Assembly (NCBI GenBank): GCA_037127255.1
Contig: JBANSL010000013.1
Coordinates: forward strand, 9,302,188-9,366,187
Origin: Persicaria tinctoria
Lineage: Eukaryota > Streptophyta > Magnoliopsida > Caryophyllales > Polygonaceae
Direction: 5' to 3'
Length of the DNA stretch: 64,000 bases
Below are positions 46,601 to 57,133 of this stretch, piece by piece (within the stretch, counting starts at the first letter, position 1; every line of letters starts with the position of its first letter). Under the pieces are notes generated by a model that had not been told where the DNA came from, did no database searches, and saw only the letters and a list, made by a program, of their open reading frames with translations. The position numbers and the translations under genes are program-made.

Positions 46601-47739
46601 AATGGGTGGAGAAAATACTTAGTATTCCGTTACCAATACATAGGATGTCTGACAGACTATACTGGCGCTATGACAAACAGGGTTGGTTCAGTACTTCTAG
46701 TGCAGTACGTTTCCTCACAAATCAGGATTCTTTATCTGACGATCCGTCTAATTGGATATGGAAAATAAAAACTATCCCTAAGGTAAAAAAAAAATTATGG
46801 AAAATTGCCCAGAATGGGTTGCCTACTAGGGATCGATTGAGTAAAAGATGAGCACCTATTCCAAATGTGTGTTGTTTTTGTGGATCCAATGGAGAAGATG
46901 AAATACACTTATTCACAAAATGCCCATTTAGTCAAAATCCGAATTTGCAAGAGAAGAAATGCTCTAGGGTACTAGGGTATGCCAACAACTCTGTAGTGCG
47001 GGGCAGTGATATTATGGCAAAAATTGGGGATGCCCTGACAACGAAAGAAAAAGAGAAAATGGCCATAAAATGGTGGACAATTTGGTTTTTTAGGAATAAA
47101 ATGATATTCCAAGATGCGAAATTGCCAACCGATTTAGAAATACAAACCTTTATTAAATCTATAAAAGAAGGATGGCGGAGAGCGCAGAAGGAAGAACAGG
47201 AAGATAATTACCAATTATCGAGAAAGTCACCCGAAACAAAAGAAAAGATCAGCAGAAAACACGTTCGATGGCGGAAACCAGAAAGGGGATATCTAAAGCT
47301 TAATTTTGATTGGGCAGTTAATCAACGTGGGGAGGCTAGTATTGGGTATGTAATAAGGAATTATGAAGGGCAGGTGACACAGGTGGCTGCAAAAATAGTT
47401 GGCAAAGTATCGCCAGTTATGGCAGAGGCATTAGCTTTAAGAGAAGGGGTGCTTTATGCAACCTCAAACGAGATAGATAAAATAATTATAGAAGGGGATT
47501 CTCAAATTATAATAAATAGTCTTAAAAACAGTGTACGATGTCCATGAGAAATTGAACTAATTTTGGGTGATATCAAAGGACTATGTCGGTCCTTTCTTGA
47601 TATCTCCTTCTTCTTCGTGCCCCGGGAGGGTAACAGAATGGCTGACAAGGTTGCTCACCTTGGCCGTTCTGTTAGCGGGCTGGCATTACAGGAATACCCA
47701 GATCTTCTTGATCTCATCCGTCAGGATGCTCTCAGTTAG
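43610..47739 (+). pseudogene. LINE ORF2: endonuclease, reverse transcriptase, zf-RVT and RNase H
   Basis: The APE-type endonuclease starts MKIGSWNVRGIG and includes METKTD and IIGELND; the usual GDFN aspartate is Glu here. A +1 shift in a 20-G tract (44067-44086) moves to the frame carrying NRFTWRKRN and SSDHCPI. Reverse transcriptase follows: NKSPGPDGFTAEFYK, TAG at 45039-45041 where the sister copy has Trp, YRPISLC, KLDMEKAHDKLNW, IRQGDPISPFLF and VLADDTIVFA. A second +1 (46477-46481) precedes a zf-RVT block CCFCGSNGEDEIHLFTKC, with TGA at 46849. The C-terminal RNase H has LNFDWAV, AEALALREG, IIEGDSQIII and NRMADKVAH, broken by TGA at 47545-47547, where the 38-kb copy has Trp. Confidence 0.93.
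44067..44086 (+). repeat. Homopolymer of 20 G
   Basis: An uninterrupted G20 inside the LINE endonuclease, after ATCGATGACAAAA. The reading frame changes across it. Its true length is hard to sequence, so the shift could be a base-calling artefact. Confidence 0.9.
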
Positions 47740-47772
47740 GTTTATCCAGCCGAATTATTACCTCATCAAAAA

Positions 47773-47789
47773 AAAAGAGCAAAACCCAT
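47773..47789 (+). repeat. Right 17-bp TSD of the LINE
   Basis: An exact copy of 40517-40533, AAAAGAGCAAAACCCAT. Confidence 0.95.
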
Positions 47790-48231
47790 GTAGTTTGAAT
47801 TCCGCGCTAATAGCCTAGCACATAAGCTAATAGTTCATCTTAAAACCAACTGACAATATGAAGAATAATCCATTAGCTTATATACTAAGGTCTTATTTAT
47901 TTATTTATGACTGTTGTCATTTCACATTCTCTCAACATGCCCAATTCATTCCCCTACAATGAAAATTGTGCACAAGTGGAAGGATTGGGGATTTGTCCAT
48001 TGCCTTCGTAACTCCCCGTGTGACAGAAATTCTTGAGATATGACTCACTTTTTGAGTCAACCACATTTATTTTCTATGCTCACAAATTTCAAATTGGGGG
48101 CGATAAATTAAGTAGTACTCCTCCGATTTAAAATACTCTCTCCGGTATATTTTCAAAGGGAGTATATAATGTTTGGCATTTATTTTAAATATATAGTAAA
48201 AATTATATATAATATTATATATAATTTAATA
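47790..48231. other. No gene supported
   Basis: AT-rich intergenic sequence between the LINE and a Stowaway-like element; nothing recognised. Confidence 0.5.
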
Positions 48232-48473
48232 CTCCTTCCGTTAATTAAAACAAATTATTTTAGGATGTAAATCTTGTTAAGAAAAACATGTTATTTTAGG
48301 TATTTTATCATCCACTTCACAAAATTACCTTTGTAAAGATTAGGTAGGTGTTAGTCGTATGTTTCAAGAAAATAAAAAGTAAAGTAATAATAAGAGGTAT
48401 ATAAGTGTATTTTTATTTGTTTTATTAAAAATGTGCAAATTTTTAAAATGACATGTTTTAATTAACGAGAGAG
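48232..48473. mobile_element. Stowaway-like (Tc1/mariner) MITE, 242 bp, diverged
   Basis: The ends are CTCCTTCCGTTAATTAAAAC and, reverse-complemented on the right, CTCTCTCGTTAATTAAAAC, with TA on each side. Backbone copy A preserves only the right end near 4850-4880. Confidence 0.75.
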
Positions 48474-49791
48474 TATTTTTATGATTTTTAGCTTTTAAAT
48501 AAATCTATAAAAAAAACCTAAACTCTTTATATTTCCAACCGGGGAGAGAGTACTAAATTTTCTAGATTATTTAATATACACCGGCCATTTAGATCATATT
48601 CGTTGATTAACTTTAACTATTTCCATTTGATAAAAGGATGACTGCAATTTGATCGTCAATCCTCTTTAAGAGGCCCAGTTTGATTTATGATTGTCTATAA
48701 AAAAAACGATTAGCTAAGTTTCATTAATGAAAATTAGAAGTGAAAATTGAACAGGTCCAATCGATTTGGGTATCACAAATATCTAACTCGAAAAGTTGTT
48801 ATCAACTAAGGAAGTATTCCGTTCACCAAAAAAAAAACTAAGGAAGTATTCCAAAAACAAAAGTGTTTTAAGTAATATCAAGATGTAAAGTGTTTAGCCT
48901 TGCACGCCAAGGTTGGATAATTAAAATAAAAAATAAAAAATCTTTACATTTAGCCTGAAAGAGTTTGACGAAAATCGTAAAAAGGTTTGACGAAAATCCC
49001 GAAAGGGTTGGACCAAAATTCTGAATGGATCTTGAAAATTATTGGAAAATTATTAGTATTAATAATTACTTCCCGGACTTTCAATTTGGCCCCGGGAGTT
49101 TGCACACAAATTTTCGTCAATTGTTTAGATCATTTTTTTTTGGTCCATATTTGTTTCCTCTTTGGGCGTCGGATCTGACGAACCCAGGAGAAATAAACCG
49201 GTATAATTAGTCGCGTCCGAAATAACCAGTTTCGAATGGAGTCTCAACGAATCATCTCGTCCTAGCTCATACGTAAGATTAGTAGTTATGACTGACACGT
49301 GTCTCACATGCCCACATCTCACAATTACCTTTGTCAAGATTAACTTGCCATTTGATTCGGTGTCAGGTTTCCTTCTTTAAAATTGATTTGGGGCTTTTGC
49401 GGGCCGGTTGGTGGATTCCTTGTCTTCCTTCCTTACCCGATTGCTTTTCTTGGTGTTTTTTGGGTGATTGGTGGTTGTGCTGGTTTTGCGCACTCTCACC
49501 TTCGCTCTCTCCTGTCAACCCCTATCCTTGGTTGCCTTCCCCTTGGCCTTGTGTCTGGTTCTGGTGGATGGCGCTGCTAACCTCATCGTTCGATGGCCAT
49601 CAATCTACAACTTCTCCGTCGTTCCTGTATTTGCCTTGTCGTTTCCTCGGTTGCTTTCTTTGGGCCCGATGTTGGCCCAAAGATTGGGCCCCGATTTTGT
49701 TCTTTGGGCCCAATGTTTTGTCTTGGGTCCAAAGCAGCTCGAAAATGGAAAAAAAAAAGAAAAACGAAAAGAAAAAAGTTAAATATATAGA
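48440..49791. repeat. Backbone copy B, segment 1
   Basis: Paralogous to 4846-6277, 7515-7585 and 10717-11169 of copy A, without the hAT and LINE insertions found there. At 49294-49301 it shows GACACGTG, the empty counterpart of the hAT target site GTCACGTG. The frames at 48987-49870 are not conserved in copy A. Confidence 0.8.
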
Positions 49792-50683
49792 GAGTAATTG
49801 GTATTACATATACCAAAAAATTTTGGGTTTTGCAAAACTAACACCCCCCTTGAGAAATTTGCAAAACTAACAATTAAGGTTAAAAATTTACAAAAATAGC
49901 GGGTCATCTAACCCATTGTTGCAAGTGGAGAGGGAGAGTATTAATTGTAGAGAGAGAGAGCTGCCAAATTGAGAGAGAGAGTATGTGTGTAGAGATTTGT
50001 AAAGGAGAAAGAAAAAAAGTGTCCAATTTAGAGAGAGAGTACAGAGATTTGCAGAGGAGAGAGCATAAAAAAGTAAAGGGAACCATACCACCATCATACA
50101 ATATACTGTATAATAATGAATATGTGTCTCGTTCGGATTCATGAGAGTTGGCACATGAAATTCATATATTGGCACGTAAATAAACGTTAGTGGCACAACG
50201 ACCGTATTGAGTGGCATGTAGTTGATTGTCATGATAGACGTTAAGATAATTGTAATATTCGGACTTCGGTTTATCTGTTAGACTCAAAAGAGTTGGCACA
50301 AGATATACCTATACTGGCACATAAATAGACGTTAGTGGCACGAAGAATGTATTGACTGGCACGTAAGTCCCGTATCTATCTTTATGTCCAGAAAATAATC
50401 TCACTTCGAAATTTTTTTTCCCTATAAACATATATAAAGTGGGTGTCTATAGATAGATAAAATTAAATTAAGTTCAAAAGTAAATTTGTTTTTTAATTTT
50501 AACTAATGAAAACGACCAAAAATTAGTTTAAACAATTAGAATTCAAGACTTCCACTTACCTGCAACCTGCTACACCCTTTGCCCAAAAAATTGCAAAAAT
50601 AGCCAATCCCTCCCCCCTTGCAATTTTTACACTGCTACTTTTGCCAAAAAGTGAGGTTTTTGGTATATTGGTGCAATTTTTTC
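49792..50683. mobile_element. Insertion of 892 bp in backbone copy B with 9-bp TSD
   Basis: A 9-bp direct repeat ATATATAGA (49783-49791 and 50684-50692) flanks it, and copy A has a single ATATATAGA (11161-11169) at the same place. The inner ends share imperfect inverted phrases (ATATACCAAAAA on the left, TTTTTGGTATAT on the right). A 9-bp duplication suggests a Mutator-type element. Inside, TGGCAC words recur (50149-50360). GAGAGA tracts at 49925-50065 give long minus-strand frames with no domain. Confidence 0.8.
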
Positions 50684-51764
50684 ATATATAGATATGTAAT
50701 TACCTTTATATATTTATTTGACTGCAGTTATACATTTACAATCCCGTAATTAAGGGCGTCAAATCCCGCTCGAAATGACGTGTTTTAAATCCCGTTAGGG
50801 ATGGCTAAAATCTCGTTGGGATTCCTAGTGCTTTTTATTCAGGCGGTGTGAGGCTTTGCATTTGGTGTGACTAGACTTTCTTCTCCGATTGATGGAGTTC
50901 TAGCAGTCGGAGTCGAGACAAGCTGGGGTCGTGGTAGTGTCGAGGCGTCTCCTTTTCTCTAGAAGACAGTATTGTTTCCTTGGAGGTTCGTCTTCACTGT
51001 CCACAGGTGATTCTAGATGTAACGCTCGTCTATGGTGCTACTTCATCCATAGTCTATATTTTGTACCGTATATGTATTTTATGTTTGTTTCGACGGTTAG
51101 TACGTACTTTATATTTTGGCTTCGTCCATAGTCTACGTCCTCATCTTGTTTGCTTAGTACGTGTTTAGTTTTGCTCTAGTTTGTAGTCTTGTTTATATTT
51201 TGTACCGTATATGTATTTTATGTTTGTTTCGACGGTTAGTGAATATTTTATATTTTGGTTTCGTCCATAGTCTACGTCCTCATCTTGTTTGCTTAATTAG
51301 TACGTGTTTAGTTTTGCTCTAGCTTGTAGTCTTGTCTATATTTTGTACCGTATATGTATTTTATGTTTGTTTCGACGGTTAGTCTACCGACGTGTTGACC
51401 TTCGAGTTTCAAATATGTCTGACCTCGAATTTTTACCTAATCCAAAACAAATGAAAGAGAGGCAATTTAACAATGTGACTAAGAGATGTATGTTAGTTTC
51501 CGGTAGCTTTAAATTATATTTTGTTGGTTTGTATTTCTTAATCTAATGGATTGCTATTGCTCAACACATAAATGGGTATACATTATGATGTAATTTAATA
51601 TTTTTTTAACTAATATACCCATTCATAATGTATGTTAGTTTCAGTTAGCTTTTATCTTTTATTGAATTGGTACATTATATTGTAATTTAATTATTTTTTA
51701 ACTAATATGGTGAAGAGACTACGTATACAAAATATGAATTGGTACAATGTATTGTAATTTAATA
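50684..51764 (+). repeat. Backbone copy B, segment 2, with internal tandem duplication
   Basis: Paralogous to 11161-11840 of copy A. Between about 51043 and 51385 a unit of roughly 140 bp (landmarks CCATAGTCTACGTCCTCATC, GTTTAGTTTTGCTCTAG, GTTTGTTTCGACGGTTAGT) is present two to three times, whereas copy A has it once. No gene. Confidence 0.8.
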
Positions 51765-52044
51765 CTCCCTCCGTCCAACAATACATGGATTTTTAGATGT
51801 AAATTTTTGTCCAACAATAGATGGTCTTTTAGGTTTTCTAGGTAAAAAGTTATAATGATTTGTATTGGTTTGTGTGATGTTGACTTTTTAAAATAATTTA
51901 ATTGGTTAAAATGTGTAGTGGGTGTTAAAAAATAATAAAATTTATGAAAAAGTTAGTGCAATGGTAATGTTTTTTTAAAAGTAAGGTGTTTTATTAAAAT
52001 TTGTACAAAATGCTAAAAGGCAATGTATTGTTGGACGGAGGGAG
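51765..52044. mobile_element. Stowaway MITE, 280 bp
   Basis: Classic Tc1/mariner-type ends: CTCCCTCCGTCCAACAATAC on the left and its near-exact inverted partner on the right (ending GGACGGAGGGAG), flanked by TA on each side (51763-51764, 52045-52046). Copy A has a single TA at 14841-14842, the empty site. Confidence 0.97.
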
Positions 52045-52860
52045 TATGAGTGAAGAGACTACGAAACAGAGAAATAGACAATCTTCACCAATTTAAAGAA
52101 TGATCCATAAAACTACGTGTAATTGAACACTTGATATTTAAGATCGAATTTTACAAAGTCATTGAATTGAAAACCTGATTCATTAAAACAAGGTTCATTA
52201 AAACAAGGGTAAATTATAGAAAACCACTCATTAAATATCAAGTTTTTTATTTAATCACCCATTAAATTATAAATTACATAAAAACAGCCACTAAATATAA
52301 TTTGTTAACAAATCATCACCCATGATAAAATTATATCAAGGTTTTTGCGAAAAAATATTGTAAATGACCAATATACTCTTTTTAAGGGATTGAACATCTG
52401 CATTTGTACATACTAGATGTATATTTACTGAAATTTTGCAAATTCAAGGTCTTATTGATATATTATGATGGTGGGATAAAGAAATACTTTTTTATTTTCG
52501 GTTAATTACAAGTTTGAAGTGTTTCAATGGATATGAAAAGAAAATTTGATTAAAAAGTGACGGTAAATTAGTCACTACCACTACAAAAAATAATTAATTT
52601 TGCCACGCCAGCTAGCTTCGGCAAGCCTTTGCCGTGGCAATTAATACCCTTTTGCCACGGTAGTAGCCACGATAGGCATTGCATCTGAAGAAAAAAAACA
52701 GGACATTAGCAACGGGGTGAATTTGCCGTGGCTATTAGGTCGATTTTGCCACCCCTAGTAGCAACGACAAAGTTTACTGTGGCCATTAAATTGGTATTTT
52801 CATGACTTAGCCACTGTAATAGAGTACCGAAGCTAACTTTGCCATAATTGTAAAAATAAA

Positions 52861-54862
52861 ATATCAATGTGACAATATTTTATTCATATATTTTAAAAAA
52901 ATTATATTTCAATATAATATTAATTGATTTTACTACTATATATTTGGCTTTATAATTATATATATGTATATTACATTGTATTCATTATTTTATTTATAAA
53001 TTCAAGTACCAATAAATTTAAAACATAAAATTAATAAATATCTTATAATATTTTATCCATTTATTTATTTTAAATTTTAAGATATTTATTTTAAAAAATA
53101 AATTTTCACCTTAATTTATACATTTTTAATAGATAAAAACTATGATATTATTAAAGCAAAATATAATCTAAAAACTTAAAAGTATGAAAGTAATATATAA
53201 TCTAAAAACTTAAAATTAATATATTTTATATAGTATTTTATCTATTTATTTATTAAATTAAATTATCATATTATGAATATTTAACATAAATATAATATGT
53301 TTTCCATATTATGTTATATATTTTGTTAATGATATCACTAATATATGTAAAAATAAAATTTAACAAATTTTTTAAAATATATTAAAATTTAAATAAATTT
53401 ATACTCTTCTAAAAATAAATAACTTTATACCTCATCTACTAAGACAAACATAATAATTATATTATTATTAAAACTTTAAATAAATTCATTTCTTTTAGAA
53501 TGTTTGGCAGTATTTTTTTCGCCCAAAATATAATTTGGCAGGTTTATTTGACGGAAATTTTTTCCGCCCAAATTTTGGGTGAAAATTTGTAAGTCCCTCC
53601 TAAATTTAACTAGGGCGAAATTACTTTTCTCCAGACCTCATAGCTCCCCCGTTTCACTCCAATTTTGAGACACCGCTCCTCTCTCCACCTCTCATGGCAC
53701 CTTCTTTTGGTTTCTCCTGTTGCTCAACATCTCTCCATGGCGCCTCCTCGAAAAAGTCTTCCCTTGGTGAGGACGACAGGCTCCCTTGCTCCCTCGCTTG
53801 CTCAGTCGCTCGCTCGAACGGCTTGAAGACGACGACGATGTTGTTGGCGAGGCGACCACTGGAACGACCGGGACCAAGAACGACGGTAAGTACTCCTCCT
53901 TACTCTCTGCTGCTACTTCATTGTTGAACAAGAGCGACAGTCCTCTTTCCTCCCTGCTCCGATTTTGTCAGTGCAATTTCACGATTTTTCTTGAAATTGA
54001 TTTAGGGTTCCTAATTTAGGGTTTAGCCTACATCGCCATCTTTTAAGATAAGCCAATCAAATGGAGCGAACGAGGGAGCGGGATTTTGCTCTGCACTGCA
54101 TAGCAAGTGACGATTTCGAGCGAGATGAGGGGCGACAAGATCTTCCTATCGAACTCTCAACTCTCTCAAGTGAGTAACATAAATCTCTTTCAGTCATTCT
54201 CAGGTTTCCTAATTTCTAGGGTTTGAATTTGGCCCTTTACCTTCTTTGCTTCTCATTTCCCTAAATGTTCATTTGTCAAACCCTAATATCTGCAATTTTA
54301 TTTGGGATCTAGTAATCGGAGCAAGAAGATATTGTCGGCGCTTCAAGGTTATGCATACCTCTTTTGAGGTAGTCGAGCGACTTGAGCGGCTCACCGCCTA
54401 CAAGCTCCAGATGAGTAAGTTTATCTTGATTTATAGTTTGTCCCCTTAATTACTTACAATGAATTCCTTGGTCACTAGTTATAGATTTCTCCAAATGATG
54501 TCACAAATTGCAAATTGCATTTTTTTTTTCAGTTTCCTTGCTCTTGATTTGTAGTTTATCTGTATGTCAAGCTTGAAAATGTTTTTCTTCCCAAATCGAT
54601 CTAAGATAAAGAAGGGAGATCTAGAAATTTACTGAACCTATGAACATTTTATTTCTTATTTATTTCTCTTTCACCAGATCAGCCATGAAAATGTTGAAGG
54701 TTTCAAAGATAACATCATCTTGGATATAACTTTGTAGGGATTTAAGTTCCTTTAGAATTTTCTACATGATTCTTTTTTTTATTGCTCTTCCTTCATTCTT
54801 ATTTTGAGTGTTATATGTTTCACTGCTGCGAGAACAACTGCCTCATTTTTTAATGCTTTTAG
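52861..54862. other. CACTA left interior; possible captured exons, unidentified
   Basis: 52861-53600 is very AT-rich. From 53600 the sequence becomes gene-like: GC-richer stretches at 53690-53890 and 54050-54170 with ATGs and plausible donors (GTAAGTACTCC at 53886; GTGAGTAACA at 54170) and T-rich introns. The frame at 53694-53927 and those on the minus strand here have no recognisable domain. This may be the 5' part of one or more captured host genes. Confidence 0.4.
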
Positions 54863-55431
54863 GCTCCATCTGAAGCAGAGGCTAAGTGTGCTGAACTTTG
54901 CAAGTCAGGAAATGTAAGCGATGCCATGAAATTGTTCATTTTGTGAGATCAGATGTGTTATATATGGTTTCTTCTCGTGTTTACCAATGAACTTTAGTTT
55001 AGTCATTCTAAACCTGCAAACCTAATATCTAAGAATCTATGGTAATTGGTAAATTGCTCGAATTGGTGTTACCCAATAAGCATCTCGTGGTCTAAAATCA
55101 AGCGATCATTGTGCTTCACATATAGTTACTTGATTTTATCCTTTGTTTCAGGTGTATGTTGTGGCTTTGGAAGACATGGATTGTCTTACGTTTGGTGCTA
55201 CTAGGTTTCTGCATCATTTGATGGATCCAAGCTCAAGAAAAATTCCAGTTATGGAATTCGAAGTGGCAAAGGTTAGGAGGACGAATCTTGCTCGTTTTTA
55301 AGATTTCATCCTTGGTCTGACTACGTTATTCGCTGATTTGTTTCAGATCTTGGAAGAGCCGAATCTTACTATGAATGAGTTCATTGACTTGTGCATTTTT
55401 TCTGGTTGTGACTATTGTGATAGCATTAAAG
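54863..55431 (+). pseudogene. FEN1: Captured flap endonuclease 1 (FEN1) gene fragment, three exons
   Basis: FEN1 cleaves 5' flaps during DNA replication and repair. Three exons can be joined by GT-AG splicing in a consistent frame: 54863-54913 (APSEAEAKCAELCKSGN), 55152-55271 ([14 protein letters not shown], then [17 protein letters not shown]) and 55347-55431 ([24 protein letters not shown]). They contain the two Glu of SEAEA, both Asp of EDMD and the Asp of GCDYC, so five metal-binding residues are present. The N-terminal nuclease part and everything after SIKG (helix-hairpin-helix, PCNA motif) are absent. It lies inside the CACTA, so it is a transduplicated fragment rather than the working gene. 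Confidence 0.9.
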
Positions 55432-56541
55432 GTATCTGTAACTGGAAGCATCCACTCCAATTAAAAATAAACAATTGTGTTATAACTTAAAAAAAAAGTT
55501 AAAACTTTTTTACTTGTGTACTGTAAGTTCCCTGTGAACCAACTACAACACTTATTGATGCATATTGAGAGTTTTTCTTGGCATTTTATTTCTGTTATTT
55601 TTGTATGTATTTGCTTAGATTCTTATCAATTTATCTCTTTGAGATTTGAGAATATACTTGAGAATAAACAGAGAAAGGTGGGGTCTAAAAAAATGCGATT
55701 GTATTTTATTTCCTTCATTTCATTTTCTTTATTTTAGCTTTGAAAGTCACTTGTGTCTTCTTAAAAAAAACATGAACATTTTGTGATGTGCAGCACGTGG
55801 GACTGGTGGAAGTGCAAATGATTTAGGAGTGAATAGTATTGATTTGTGTTTGGATCTGTAAATAAATGGAGCTCTTTATATATTTATAAATGTTCAACCA
55901 ATCATTTTACATTTTGGTAAACTGATGTGTCCTTTTTCTGTGGCAGCTTCAACGACTGATGAATATTGGATGAGATAAAGCAAAGAATGTAAGAACAGGC
56001 ACTGCGTTAAAGGTGTTCTTTGGCAAGGTCAGTGTAGTGATGCTTCAAACATGCATTATATATACCTAATTATCTCTATGAGTATTTTTAGCTTTCACCT
56101 TTGAATATACTTAAATTTGCAAACACAGCTCATAAAAAGATTGCTTGAAAGCCATGATGCACCTAAGAACAGTAATATTCACTGCCTATTATTTTGGCTT
56201 GAATTTTTGTTGTTTTGCCTTTCCACATCTTCTTGATTCTATCTCTTTTATGGTTTTCTAATACACTACTTTGGAAAACTGTTGGTTGTTGCCTATTTGA
56301 TCCCATTGTTACAAATTTATGATGAGTAATTGAGGCTTATACATATTGATTATAAAAAGTTAGAAGGTTGCTTGGCGTATACTCAGGAGGCTCGTCAAGG
56401 GTAGCCTATGGTTTCCGGTCATTTACGAAGGGAATGGTTTTACTTTTGAGTCAAAGAGCTCTTACCCCTAAAATCCTCATGCCAATTGTTTAGCCTAGTA
56501 TTTCACGTTTTACATTTATGTTGTCTTTGGTGTAGTTTTAG
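55432..56541. other. CACTA interior between FEN1 fragment and nested hAT
   Basis: Intron-like T-rich sequence. A possible acceptor at 55795 precedes a short GC-richer stretch (CACGTGGGACTGG) whose translation does not continue FEN1. The frame at 55516-55737 is not recognisable. Confidence 0.4.
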
Positions 56542-57133
56542 TAGGCGTGGCCACGGACCAGACCCGGCGGGTCGACGGGTTCGACCCGCCGGGTCAAGGG
56601 TCGGGGGAGGGCGACCCGAACCCTAACCCGGGATTTCCACGGGTTGGCGGGTTCGGGTCACCCGGCGGGTCATCGGGTCGACGGGTTGACCTGGTGGGTC
56701 AGACCCGTCGGGTCGACCCGACGAGTTGGAACCCGGGTTGGACGGGTTTGCACTTGTTTCGGACTTCGGAATCTGAATTGTCGGATCGGATTTGTCAAGA
56801 AAGGGAACGGGAATTGAACGCCTATGTGTTTGACAAATATCCTTTCGTGTTCACAAATCATAACTTGACTCTTTAGTCTTTATGTACAAAATACAATATG
56901 TAATATTACATCTTATAATTTTCAAAACTAAAAAGTCTACAACTTATAACTTTATAACTTTTACAAATTACAAAAAAGTTGTACAATTTTTGTATTAGGG
57001 AGTGTTGGGGGGGAAGGAAGAAGGGCTTGAATCGGTTTCCCGACTGCCTACGTATCCTCCCGGGGGTGAGGAATCAAAGCCCACATAGTTCTTTTACCTG
57101 TATGTCTGAACCCCGTCCCAGTTACCTCCTCTT

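Larger units (their letters stand above)
40534..47772 (+). mobile_element. Near full-length plant L1-type LINE, 7.2 kb
   Basis: It is bounded by an exact 17-bp target duplication and ends in an A run. The order is a 5' leader that is itself open in the ORF1 frame, ORF1 (DUF4283 plus zinc knuckle), a 241-codon middle frame, and ORF2 (endonuclease, reverse transcriptase, zf-RVT, RNase H). Lesions: TGA 41807, +1 in a G20 tract at 44067-44086, TAG 45039, +1 in a C5 tract at 46477-46481, TGA 46849, TGA 47545. It cannot make a complete ORF2 protein as written. Related fragments lie at 2341 and 38160. Confidence 0.95.

Noticed and set aside
49888..50232. 114-aa minus-strand ORF in the copy B insertion
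   Set aside because: Generated by GAGAGA purine tracts; Ser/Leu-rich low-complexity product.
54863..55431. Working FEN1 gene
   Set aside because: It lacks the N-terminal nuclease region and the C-terminal half, and sits between CACTA termini.
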